Assembly (NCBI GenBank): GCA_003868215.1
Contig: QWDQ01000027.1
Location: 266,077 to 330,076, forward strand
Source: Pseudophaeomoniella oleicola
Lineage: Eukaryota > Ascomycota > Eurotiomycetes > Phaeomoniellales > Phaeomoniellaceae
Reading direction: 5' to 3'
Length of the DNA stretch: 64,000 nucleotides
Shown piece by piece: positions 9,514 through 19,906 of the stretch. The notes beneath the pieces were generated by a model that saw only the letters and a program-made list of their open reading frames with translations, had not been told where the DNA came from and made no database searches. Within the stretch, counting starts at the first letter, position 1, and every line of letters begins with the position of its first letter. Both the position numbers and the translations under genes were made by a program.

Positions 9514-10270
9514 TGAGCAATGGATGATTCTTGCATTGAATAGATGTCTCTTTTTTGACCTCAACACGCAAGGCTTTGCTGTAGATATTATTTAAATTTT
9601 CTCATATAGAACTTATTCGTTATAAATATATGTATATATATATATTTTCTCTATCAAGACTAGGACCTTGTAATCTTTGACTACTCATAATACTGCAGTG
9701 GTAGAAAGATACATCGATTTGCTTTGGTACATTATCTTTGCCATGTTTGGTCTCCTTTTCTCTCTCGGACCAATTAAGTCACTGCCGACAGAGAAATGAT
9801 CAAGTCAGCAAACATTCGCTCGGGATTTAGGTAATGCCGAGGTATTATCTCATCAAGTTTTGTGTTTCTTCTGTTTGTCATGTTTGATTTTGGGTTCACC
9901 CCGCCAAGGAGGTTCCACCACCGCTTTGGTCCGTTATATTCTTCCAACTGTTTCTTGCCGGTCTCCTATGGACATGGGTACAACCGTCTAAGAAAGATAA
10001 CAGATATTTCACCAACTGGATATGACCAATCTGGATGTTGTGTCGGGTTGATACAATAGCCGGAGACGCGAAGCTTGGTAACTGGGACAGACCTTCACGA
10101 CTATAAAGCATCTCATAGCAGGACAGACACAGGCCATTGACATGATCGACTACTGATAAACACTGCATTCCACTTCAGTGCTCCCATAGAATACTCCTCC
10201 AATCGTCTACCAATCGGCTCCTGACATACGAACCTTCCCCTGGGCTCTCAAACACCTGAAATCGTCAACC
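9514..10270. other. Intergenic spacer
   Basis: Probably the 3' end of the flavocytochrome transcript (AT-rich, with a (TA)n run near 9625-9645) and the promoter of the esterase gene. No further gene is seen. Confidence 0.5.
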
Positions 10271-11314
10271 ATGGCTGCAGACGGTCTTGGGATGGAACAT
10301 AATGAAAAGAGCAATACCGCTCTTCTCGAGTCGCTGGCCAAGTTCACCCATCTCACAACATCGTACAAGAAGGCGCAAGGCCATGAGATCGAAGCTCATA
10401 TCCTCGTACCTAAAGAAGTCTCCACCTCGACTTCTGTCCCGGTCATCGGCCGCTTTCACGGTGGCGGCCTTGTGTGCGGTTCGGCCTTGTTCCTGGACTG
10501 GTTGTCTCCGTGGTACCTGAACTGGGCTCTTGCTCACTCGGCTATCGTAGTCAACCCCCACTATCGCCTTCTTCCCGAATCAAATGGTGCCGACATTCTT
10601 TCCGACCTGCACGATTTCTGGCAGTGGGTTGCCCATGATCTAGAGACCTACATCAACCAGACCCGTGCGGACCAAGCCATCACACTTGATCTCCATCGCA
10701 CCATCGCCCTTGGCGAAAGCGCCGGTGGCTACATGGCCGTCCAATCCGGCTTCCTCGAGCATGCCTTCGAACCCAAACTCACCATCCGCGCCGTGATCGG
10801 GGCCTACCCCATGATCGACCTCGAAGACCCTTGGTTCACCAAGCCCGGCGACCCGCCGAGCGAAAAGGTCCTCGGCTTCCCCGACATGCCCGTCTCTACC
10901 ATCACTTCGCACCTCTCCTCGATGCGCAACCCCGACGGCTCCGTCACCCCCGTCTCCGGCAGCATGGATTTCTCCCGTCTCACCCTCATGGTCGCCGCCG
11001 GTCGCTACGGCTACTACACCCAATTCCTCCAAGGCGACAGCCCTTCCATCCCCACGGAATGCTACCCCTTCCGCCGCCTCGAATCCGCCACCAGGTACCC
11101 TCCCCTCCTCATCCTGCACGGCCTGCAAGACACCGCCGTCCCCTGCGAGATGTCGACGCGCTTCAAAGAGGCCCTCGAGAGGAACGTGGATGGCGCGCAG
11201 GTGCGTGTCGAGTTGAAGGAGGGCGGTCATGGGTTCGATGGGGACGTGAAGTTGGAGGAACCGTGGTTGGCGGACGCGGTGAAGTGGGTTGAGGAGAGGG
11301 CGGGATGGAGGTGA
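10271..11314 (+). CDS. Alpha/beta-hydrolase fold-3 esterase/lipase
   Basis: A single-exon protein of 347 residues from an ATG in the context CAACCATGG. It belongs to the hormone-sensitive-lipase-like (alpha/beta hydrolase fold 3) family. The oxyanion motif HGGG is at 63-66, the nucleophile Ser is in GESAG (S150), the Asp in HGLQDTAVP (D287) and the His in EGGHGFDG (H320). There is no signal peptide, so it is probably intracellular. It would hydrolyse a small carboxylic ester. Relatives are common in fungal secondary-metabolite loci, but here it is separated from the Lys2-like locus by a carboxypeptidase and need not belong to it. The second half of the gene is markedly C-rich at third codon positions compared with the first. 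Its 3' end faces the carboxypeptidase gene, with a C-rich spacer between. Confidence 0.9.
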   Translation: MAADGLGMEHNEKSNTALLESLAKFTHLTTSYKKAQGHEIEAHILVPKEVSTSTSVPVIGRFHGGGLVCGSALFLDWLSPWYLNWALAHSAIVVNPHYRLLPESNGADILSDLHDFWQWVAHDLETYINQTRADQAITLDLHRTIALGESAGGYMAVQSGFLEHAFEPKLTIRAVIGAYPMIDLEDPWFTKPGDPPSEKVLGFPDMPVSTITSHLSSMRNPDGSVTPVSGSMDFSRLTLMVAAGRYGYYTQFLQGDSPSIPTECYPFRRLESATRYPPLLILHGLQDTAVPCEMSTRFKEALERNVDGAQVRVELKEGGHGFDGDVKLEEPWLADAVKWVEERAGWR

Positions 11315-11543
11315 TGCCGCGCTTTGTAGATAGGGGTGAAATTCAGAGAGAGGAAGAGTGATAAAGCTTCCGTGCATATATATATATTTTTCAGAGCTAG
11401 AACTTGATATAAACCATATAAGACCCATCACTCTATCCATCCATATCTCCCAAAAAGGTAAATCTCGAAATCCTATCCATCAAATTTCCCCATCTCCCCC
11501 CATTTCTCACTTCCCCCTCCCCTTCCCTTTCACCTTCCCTCCT

Positions 11544-13904
11544 TTACCCCGGCCCACCCATCAAAACCTTCTGTCCCCCCTGTTCCCCTTCCCCTCTCCA
11601 CCCCTCTTTCTCTTCGTCAGCAGCACCACCATCACCCTCAACAACGCCCCTGAAAATCCACTCCCGCACGACCGCAGTCCCGTTCGCGATCGCATCTCTC
11701 TCGTCGTCTGTACACGCGCTCGGCGCGAGCACGTAGCATTCATGCGGCGGGAGGGGCAGGAGTTCGGAACGGCGCCAGAAGGTGTCGGGGGGACCTTTTG
11801 TTGCGTAGTAGGATCCTCCTTGGGTACTTTTTCCTTCTTCTTCTTCTTCTTCTTCGCCTTCTTGTTCATTGGGGTATGTTGATAGTGTATCGACAGTGCC
11901 GGTCGCAATGTCGAGATTGAAAAGGGAGCGGCGGAATATTTCGTAAGAAGCGGCGGGCTGGTAGCTGGGGACCATGTGGCCGGCTTGGTAGACGCGCGTG
12001 AAGGAGAGGTTGGCGTGTTGGCGGACGAGGCCGTAGGGGATGAAGGGGGGGGAGGTGGACGGGGAGAGGACAAGGGGAGTGTAGCCGGCGAGGGAGAAGG
12101 AGGGGGAGTGAAAGTGGGGGATGGAGAGGGAGGTTAGTTCGCCGTTGATCTGCGGCGGATCTAATGGTTAGTGATTTTGAAGAGGGTTCGAGGGATTGTG
12201 GTTGGTTGCTTGGGGGAAGGAAGAAAGGTGGACGCACCCAATTACAAGCGTAGTCTCGATCACCGTAGACGAGAGCAACTTTGACGCCGTTGTCTAGAAG
12301 ATACGCAAGATCTTCCAAAAGGCCACCTCTTGTCATATCCCCCGTGTTGTCAAACGCCGATGCGACGACTTCAGCGCTCCAGCTGTGATTCACCGGAGCC
12401 CCCAACGCCTTCTGCACCCAGTGTTGATTCAGGTATCCCACTTCGTACATGGCCGGAAACGGGTCCTGCTTCGGATGCGTGATGTCGAACCAGCCATGCT
12501 TACCTTCGGACATGTACGCGCCGACGAAGAGTTCATCCACCGCATGGGAAGCGTTCAAGCAGAGTTGGTTCACGTACTCGTTGTCGCCGTGCTCGTCGGG
12601 GTCGTATTGGCGAGCTGCTTCTTGGCAGTCTTTGACCTGGTCGAGCAGTCCACCCGGTCGTTCGAGTTCGTACATTTGTTTGTGGTGGAAGGTTTCATTG
12701 ACTGCCTTGATGCCATATGTGTTGTTGTAGAGCATCGAAGCATATCCGATAGCACAGTGGGCTTGTTCGACGCAGCCGTTGATTATGCCCAGAGTATCTG
12801 TGCTAGAGGTCAACAGACGTCATCCGGGAGTACAGCGGACAACAATACCCAGGTGCAGATAGTGGACTCCAGGTCCAGAGATGGTGCCGTTGTCGATCTT
12901 CTCGTTCTGACGAGCAAAAAATGACATGAACGCCGGCCCATACTTTCCACCATATGACTCCGTCCATAGACTGATCTTCTCGTCATGAGGCTTGTACACA
13001 GGGAACCTAGAACATAATCCTATTAGGTAAGATTCGGTCGGGGGAATAAAAGTCGCTCACTCTTCGAACCATGTCTGGGCGAAATTCCATAAAGCAATAG
13101 CTGCATGCTCTGTGCTATTTGCTGTGTACGTCAAGTTCTGGCTAGGGAATGTACCGACCAGGAATGTGTTGTTCTGTTCGGGAATATCGCCGTCTAAAAA
13201 GTCTTTCAAAGTGATGCTCGAGGCTTGCGCATCCATTTCATTCGAACGAGCGAGACTCTTGGTACCATTATGGAGCGTGTCATACGAGTAACCTACCTGC
13301 ACCGGCTGATCGATGAAAAGCATGTTGACATCATTGTTCCTAGGATTATTGGTTGGTGCTCCTGCGTAGACCAGACATGGAGAACTTGACCTACCATGAC
13401 CAAGGGTTGAGCCTTGTGCTGTTTGAATCTTCATTGACGAAGCATGGACCATTCTCCGCCAGCAATCCAAGAAGCGATGAGCCACCGGGACCTCCATTCA
13501 ACCAGATACTGAGCGGGGCGTTGTGCGGATCCTTCCGAGACTCGAAGAACCAGAAGAAGCTGCGAGCATATCAGAGGGACGGTCAACCCTATGTCCAAGG
13601 CAAAGGCTGCTCACGTATTGATAGGGTAGTCCTGTGCTTCTCCGGTTTCACTGAGAGAACCAGGTGGAAGATGAACATAGCCACTATATGACTTCACCCC
13701 CGGTGTCGTCTCGCAGATGCCGGGCTGCGGCAGAAACCGTCAATACTCCTTCTTGGCGAAGGACAGGGTTCTCACCTCTTTGTATGAAATGGAGATCCCT
13801 TCATGGTGTACAGATTTGACCGTCTTTACGCCTTCTCTTGGCGGAGGAAATTGGGCTGTGACAGTCCCGAAAGCAACAGCAGCCCAGATCAAAGAGGAAT
13901 ACAT
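11544..13904 (-). CDS. Secreted serine carboxypeptidase (peptidase family S10, S1-like)
   Basis: Seven exons on the minus strand: 13904-13776, 13724-13615, 13559-13395, 13339-13061, 13006-12849, 12797-12238 and 12149-11544. All join in frame across GT-AG introns of 49-88 nt and give 668 residues. A signal peptide (1 to about 17) precedes QFPPPREG. The family block [10 protein letters not shown] lies near residues 99-108. The catalytic Ser is in ESYGG (S245), the Asp in GDRDYACNW (D462) and the His in [11 protein letters not shown] (H525). Family members remove C-terminal residues from peptides at acid pH outside the cell or in the vacuole. About 140 residues follow the catalytic His, including a Glu-rich run (about 560-570) and two Cys, which is longer than the usual S10 tail. 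The gene is divergent from the Zn2Cys6 regulator. Confidence 0.92.
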
Positions 13905-14715
13905 TTTAGCCTTCGACCGGGGACGAAAGCAATGTACAATATGATCTGGCCCACGTTCGACGATAGTCACAACTTCACATGCCTACCTAGGTACCTACTG
14001 GATATAATCCAATTCAGCCCTGTATCCGGGGTTGTTTATAATCAATCGTGTATTGCTACCGATTCACTCTCATCTGTCTAATTCGATGCTGTGAAGTCGC
14101 GGCCGGCAGTGTGATTGGTCACTCAAGCTTTGTAGTACGTGTTGTAGTACGTGTTACTACTTACGTACTGCGTATCTACGTCGTAGATATCTATCGACGC
14201 CATGGACCAGGATCAAGCTACGAGGCGACCTGTGAGCTGCAAGAGATTATACCGAGTCAGGCAGGCCGTGACCAAGTGGGCGACGAAAAGACCGATGGTT
14301 TTAGCCATGGACGACTTTAGCCGAAGTTACTCCCATTCAAGTATCTGATTGGCGGTTCGGCGTGATCGGTCTCTCCGAAGCGACGTTTACTCCGACAATT
14401 CTATGTCCGCATTGTTGGTCTCCTTTGTTGGCCTACATACTACATCGTACTAAGCAGCCAGATGCCAACGACACCAAACCACAGTCGGTATCATGGGTTC
14501 GTTGATGCTCTAGACAAGACCCTAGCCCCCGCTCATTGACTGATAGCAAAGAGGAGCTTAGAGTATCGCTTGCTTATCAGCAGTCGCTCAATCAAACTTA
14601 GAGAGAATCATGACCTTCTGCCAGATTTCCAATTCCAATTCCAATTCCAATTCCCCTCTTTCTCATCTTTTATTTCACGGGTAGCGGCCTTCTTTTTTTG
14701 GTGTGTCAGGTCAAG
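13905..14715. promoter_or_regulatory. Divergent promoter between carboxypeptidase and Zn2Cys6 regulator
   Basis: This spacer carries a cluster of TACGT/ACGTA elements at 14131-14190 related to the dispersed palindrome. A (TTCCAA)4 repeat at 14627-14650 lies just ahead of the regulator's ATG. No gene is seen inside. Confidence 0.45.
14627..14650 (+). repeat. Microsatellite (TTCCAA)4
   Basis: Four perfect hexamer units in the presumed leader of the Zn2Cys6 regulator gene, followed by one more TTCC. Confidence 0.85.
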
Positions 14716-17243
14716 ATGTCGTTAGACACCGAGACTCCCGTCGTTGTAGGGGAATCCACGAAGAAACGCCATAGGATAGCCTCATGCGAACCATGCAGGA
14801 GTTCTAAACTGGCATGCGACCACATCCAACCTGTCTGTTCAAGATGCGCAAAGAGGGGAAACCCTTCGGATTGCGTGTATCGCGAGAATCCTTTCAAAAG
14901 GATCCGAACAAATACTGCTTCACGGTCGGCAGACAGATCCAGGTCGGTGGCATAATACGTCGGGGGCTTGTCGATGGGTCGCTAACCTTGCAGTAGCGAC
15001 ATATCGTCGACTCCAGTTGTATCTCCTCCGCAGAGTCTCTCGTCGAGCATCCCATTGACTCCATCAGCATATTCCGGTCGCATATATCCAAATCCCGGGT
15101 TCTTGGGGTCCTCATCCTTAACGGCAGTGTTTAACGAATTGGGGAATCATGCTGAAATAGGCATGGGCGTGGGTATTGAGCATCCTGATAGTAGTACGGA
15201 AACTCGAGGGGCAATCCTTGCCATGAACGACGCCGTCAAAGTGGAAGAAGGGGCAAACATTCTTGGCTTACTGGTCGATTCAATCAAATTCGATGCCTTC
15301 AAGTCAATCTTCCTGGAACATTATGGACGTGGCATTGAACTAAATCTTGGCGCGCCGTACCTCATACCATTTGTCGAAGCTCTTGCTTCAGAAGTATCGA
15401 TGATTCGGCAAAGCGGTGCGCAGCGAGAGAGCTTACTGAGTCTCTCTCGCCGCCTTTTTGACAACGGCAACAAACCTTTAGCGATATCAAAGTCTATGAC
15501 GTTGACGGACTTTTGCGACCAGTATACCGGTGATAATTTACGATGGGAGACGGTCGGTGTGATTTTAACGTTCATAGGGTACGTCAAGCATTGGTCTTCT
15601 TGACACAATGCGCATATGTATTACACCAGGAGGCTAATTGAGCATAGGATGGCCGCCATCGAGGCGAAAATTCCTACTTCGATAGTCACGAGCGACGAAG
15701 AGCGACAACGCCTCAGGATGCAGATGGTGGTAGCAGGTGATGCTTGTATCAGCTTTTGCGAATCATTCGACAATTTGAACGACGTACAAATTGTTCTGCT
15801 ATTCATCAACTGCCTCCTCCACTCTCTCTTCAACGGAGACCAGAGTTTCAAGACCTGGCGTCGCTTAAGCGATGTGACGAGCTCTCTCTTCGCCTTCGGC
15901 CTTCACGAAGAGATCGATGAAAACCAAGGACTTCCATTCTTTCTTGTGCAACTCCGGAAGCGGATTTTCGCCCGTGTGTATGCCTCGGATATTGCATTTG
16001 CCGCGTTCCTGGGCCGTCCACCACGGGTGAGCAAGCGATTTTGTTGTGCCCATATGCCATTAGATATGGAGGAAGAGGCATATTACCTTCAAGGTGAGGA
16101 ATTGGCCGAGTCACTCAAGGACCTCGACGAGAATGGGTGGAATACAAAGGGTCAAATTCGGAAAAGTGCGGTCGTTAGATGGTCTATGATTACTTCTCAA
16201 ATTCGGGAAGACCTTCTTGAGCTACTACTCGGCCGCAACTCGACAAACGTACCAGAACGTATAGCGTAAGTTCCTCGGATTCTTTTTCGTCCAGGTTGCA
16301 ACAGTCGAGAATCGAAACCTTAGTGCACTGATATCAGGCGGCTAACGTTTCCCACCGGATTTTATAGTCAGATCCGTCTAGAAGCTTCCGAGGCTTGGTC
16401 CAAACTTCCGTCTTTCCTGAAATGCAGCCGTGAAGAACTTTGGAATAGCGATCGGCCTCCCCGCGAACTCGACACTCTGCACGTCATCCGTGTCCTGCAC
16501 CTCCACAATCTGTTCCTGATCGAACGGGCCGTCACGCGGCACTCCCGCGAACGCTCCGACGCCTGCGTCTCGATATCCAGCGAACTTTTGATGTGGATCA
16601 ATGACGTGATCGTGCGGCGCGAACGACTCTCGAAGGTGAGCCTGAACGGATTGTCGTGGAAGGTTATTGCGTATGCTCTTCCGGCTGCCGGAGTGCTGGC
16701 ACTGGAATTGCTGCAGCAATCTCGAAGGAAATGGGCCAACCACCTGGAAATTGTCCCGAGAACGCAGGTGATACAGGACCTGTCGGTGTTGGTTGTGCAT
16801 ATGGACGTTTTAATCAGTCCAGGGGATGGAAACTATCAGGTATGTTGCCTTGAAGCTCTTTCGTGTTCCAGTCCCAAAGCTCTGTTGTCAAACTCCTACC
16901 CCTGCCTTTTCTCACCCTTGCGTCTTATCTATATCGTTTTCATGATCCGATGTGACTAACATACTGCGTCCATCATTAGCTCTTTCATCAAGCCAAACGT
17001 GCCCTTCAATCCATCTTGGACATCATCCTTGCCCCTCCTGAGCCTCAACAGCTCGAGACTCCATCTGCCGCGTCTTCAACAGGCGGCTTCCCGCTTAACG
17101 ATTGGGTCCTGTATGATCAATTGGGATTTGATGGGGACTTTTGGTCGAGTCTCGCAGATCATCCATTACTGGCGGACGCGGATATAAACCACCAATTGCA
17201 CAGTATGGCGAACCTGAATACGATGGGTGACACGTATGCTTGA
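14716..17243 (+). CDS. Zn2Cys6 (Gal4-type) transcription factor, candidate cluster regulator
   Basis: Five exons, 14716-14942, 14994-15578, 15648-16265, 16368-16839 and 16980-17243, join in frame to give 721 residues. The first donor, GTCGGT, is weak but is followed by GCTAAC and a CAG acceptor. Residues about 20-49 hold the binuclear zinc cluster (CEPCRSSKLAC, then CSRC and a final Cys), followed by a basic segment (NPFKRIR). The middle (about 220-480) is helical and matches the layout of the fungal-specific regulatory domain, with an LGRPPR element typical of that domain near 425. The gene lies tail-to-tail with the ATP-grasp gene, 114 bp away, and 2.7 kb from the Lys2-like gene, so local control of those two is a reasonable inference. 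Its targets are unknown. Confidence 0.88.
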
Positions 17244-17357
17244 AATTGGAATGAAGATGGGACCGATCTTTCCAGTCATACCGAAGTGGCGTGCATCTAG
17301 TAGACGTCTGTTTATCAGACTAACTCCCACTTGGATCCACGAAAGGTTTGATCCGCT

Positions 17358-18899
17358 TCAAAAATGCGTCTCTTCGCTAAAACATCGGACCTTTTCGACC
17401 TCCTCATCAAGCCTCTTGGCATCTTCAGCGCCAACGACCAGACTCGCATAACTAATCCCGCCGTCCCCATCAGCGCTTTCATCACGATACCACGCAGCGA
17501 TGATGATTCTCCCATCTTCGAATTCTTTGGGCAGAGCCTGGATGAACTGCTCTCTCGTTTTGCGAGACTTGATCATCAGCGAACAGGCTTCGTGCATATT
17601 TCTGGACTTGTCGTAGTGCTTTTTGAGGAGTCCCAACATCAAGGAAGCTGGTATTCGAACATTGAGGTCTACGACCTCAAGCACAGACTCTGAGCCCTGA
17701 TATGGCTTACTTTCAAGAACATCAGCGCCGACGGGACCATAGTACCCGTACCTGTGTAAATATTTGGCTATTTGTTGCATGATGGGAGTTAGTTTATTCT
17801 CCAATTGCTGTTGTTGCGGATATGAGATCCTCGAGCCGGTCCACTGATGCCCATTGGCGAGGGTCTGCGTCGTGGCACCAATGAAGATGGGTCTCCCCTT
17901 CTTGGTGACGAAGAATGCGAATCCAATATTTGCATTCGGAGATTGAACCAGGTGACTTATAACCAGTGTGGCCGGCAGGAGATGTTGGTTCGCAGACGTC
18001 ACAGAGATGAGCAGCTTAGGAAGGAGATGCGTTGACAGATTCTTCAGCAGCTCCTCCTTGTCCGATTCCGAGTGCACGAGAAAAGTCCCTCCGCCACCAA
18101 AAGATTGTTGAGTCTTCAGAGCGAACGGCGGTTGATGTTGTTTCTGGATAATGTTGGTAATGCGGTCGACCTCTTTCCGAATCCATTTTCTGCGATCGCC
18201 TTCACATTTTTCAGCGATGAACAATTCGTCCTTGTTCGCTTGGCAAATCGTGCAGCATGATAAAGGCTCGGTGGCGAGACCCTCAATCTGGATCAAGGTG
18301 GAAGCCGGTGTCGGTATCCCTGATTCTGCCAGCGCTGCTTTTGTGTTCAGAAAATAGAAAATCTCCATCGGCATCGTCAAGGGCTTCGTCTCCAAAGCAT
18401 CAGCAGCCACCTTCATGACCAGCATGTCAATCCCATTCGCCTCCAGGTTCAGCACCTCTGGCCCTTCACATGCCACTAGCCGAGCCCTCTGCTCATCCGC
18501 CAGGACCGCAATCGTGATCTCCGCATCCTCCATCGCCCTCCCCGTCGCCGACTTCTCATAACTATCCCCAAATATCACGACCCCCATCCCTGGCCCCGCG
18601 ATGAACCCATCCCGCTGTGCGACCAGACTCACCAATCTACAAGTCGCGACTTGCCGCGTCTCTCGCAGCTCGGCCTCCGTCGTGCTGCACGTATTCGTCA
18701 TGAATAGATCGTCTTGACATACGTATTTGCGGGTACGTGGAAACGTTGAACTGATGGCCACGTCGGACGATGCAGCGCAAGGAACTATGGCCAAACGTGG
18801 AGAAGGGTGAGGACCGTCATCGGAGTCCAGCGCGAATAAATCGGCAAGTGTCTGATCAAGCGTCACCAGTGGCAAGGTTGTCAGAGTTGGATTCGACAT
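17358..18899 (-). CDS. ATP-grasp ligase-like protein
   Basis: A single-exon protein of 513 residues from the ATG at 18899; an in-frame ATG at 18926 is the alternative. The C-terminal half has ATP-grasp features: ALKTQQSFGGGGTF (ATP-binding loop) and EVVDLNVRIPAS, where the Glu/Asn metal-binding pair is expected. ATP-grasp enzymes activate a carboxylate as an acyl phosphate and join it to an amine or similar nucleophile. Related fungal proteins are sometimes labelled solid-state-culture-specific ATP-grasp proteins; their reaction is not established as far as I know. There is no signal or membrane segment. It is divergent from the Lys2-like gene across a 1-kb promoter and convergent with the regulator, so the three probably form one locus. 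A CxxC pair (SCCTICQAN) sits mid-protein and is of unknown role. Confidence 0.82.
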   Translation of the reverse strand: MSNPTLTTLPLVTLDQTLADLFALDSDDGPHPSPRLAIVPCAASSDVAISSTFPRTRKYVCQDDLFMTNTCSTTEAELRETRQVATCRLVSLVAQRDGFIAGPGMGVVIFGDSYEKSATGRAMEDAEITIAVLADEQRARLVACEGPEVLNLEANGIDMLVMKVAADALETKPLTMPMEIFYFLNTKAALAESGIPTPASTLIQIEGLATEPLSCCTICQANKDELFIAEKCEGDRRKWIRKEVDRITNIIQKQHQPPFALKTQQSFGGGGTFLVHSESDKEELLKNLSTHLLPKLLISVTSANQHLLPATLVISHLVQSPNANIGFAFFVTKKGRPIFIGATTQTLANGHQWTGSRISYPQQQQLENKLTPIMQQIAKYLHRYGYYGPVGADVLESKPYQGSESVLEVVDLNVRIPASLMLGLLKKHYDKSRNMHEACSLMIKSRKTREQFIQALPKEFEDGRIIIAAWYRDESADGDGGISYASLVVGAEDAKRLDEEVEKVRCFSEETHF

Positions 18900-19906
18900 T
18901 TTTGGTTGGCTTGAGTTTCTTCGCATAGACAAGACTTCTATAAGTATTAGCGAACAGTTTGTCGTACGGTAGCCCAGAGATAGACCGTCGTCGTGTATGA
19001 TAAAATTGCAAAAGGCCAACAGAAACCGACTCTTGGTAGTAGTTGTTGTTCCTTTCTTATTCATTCAGTCATAAGTTCATTCTAAAAGTAATAGATTCAA
19101 GATTTCTCCTACCATAGCCAGCCAGATAGGTTTACATACTTCTTCGCTGACTCGTACCAATGTCTTATTTCCATTTCCCCCTTTTGGTTTTTTCTTTTCG
19201 CTTTTTCCGTTTCTCAGCTAACCCCCCCACAATGCAAGAGTGCTTTCGACTAGTGCTTCGTGCGGTATATGACATCCGATTGTTATGTCATGTCCTACCT
19301 TACCTTGAGCTATGTGGTACGGAGTACTAATTCCTGTACTATCTTACTTCCCCACGAGACGAGGGGTGGTTATAGTGGCATCATTTTCTGCCCTGTGCTG
19401 CCCTGTGTTATGCTGCCCTGCCGTGCCCCTCTTTATTAGATGCTCCCTGACCGCCCGCTTCTTTGGAGGGCCAATGTCCTATTATCTATGCTTATCACCC
19501 TAAAACGAAAGGTTATCCGAGCTATCATACAGAGAGCGGAATTGGTCTTCAAGGAAATGGCTCAAGGTTTGTATCATTCATTGCGAGTCGATCACAGCGA
19601 GATATTATGATTATCATGGTGTAAATCAATAGCCTCGAGAAGATGATCACATTGATATAGGTCTTATAAGATAACAACGTTGTGTTGAAGCTGCATGATT
19701 GATGCGTCAGAAATAGAAAAAAATAATCCAATTCTGAAAATTTTCGAGAAAGTGGCGCAACCAATGCCTACTACGTACTACGTAGTATTTAGCTCGGGCA
19801 TGACTCCCCGAATTCTAACTTCGTGCTTCTCATGCCAGTCACAGATTCTGATGCGAAATAATTTATCGAGCAACTCGTTACACCCCAGGCAGTTCGAGTT
19901 CTCAGC
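18900..19906. promoter_or_regulatory. Divergent promoter between ATP-grasp and Lys2-like genes
   Basis: About 1 kb holding no credible gene. One exact copy of the 12-bp palindrome lies at 19776-19787, about 120 bp before the Lys2-like start, and a TACGGAGTA element lies at 19318-19326. It does not encode the N-terminal domain that a full-length Lys2 would need. Confidence 0.5.
19776..19787. repeat. Dispersed palindrome TACTACGTAGTA
   Basis: Exact copy about 120 bp upstream of the Lys2-like start codon. It is also preceded by a further CTACG half site. Confidence 0.8.
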
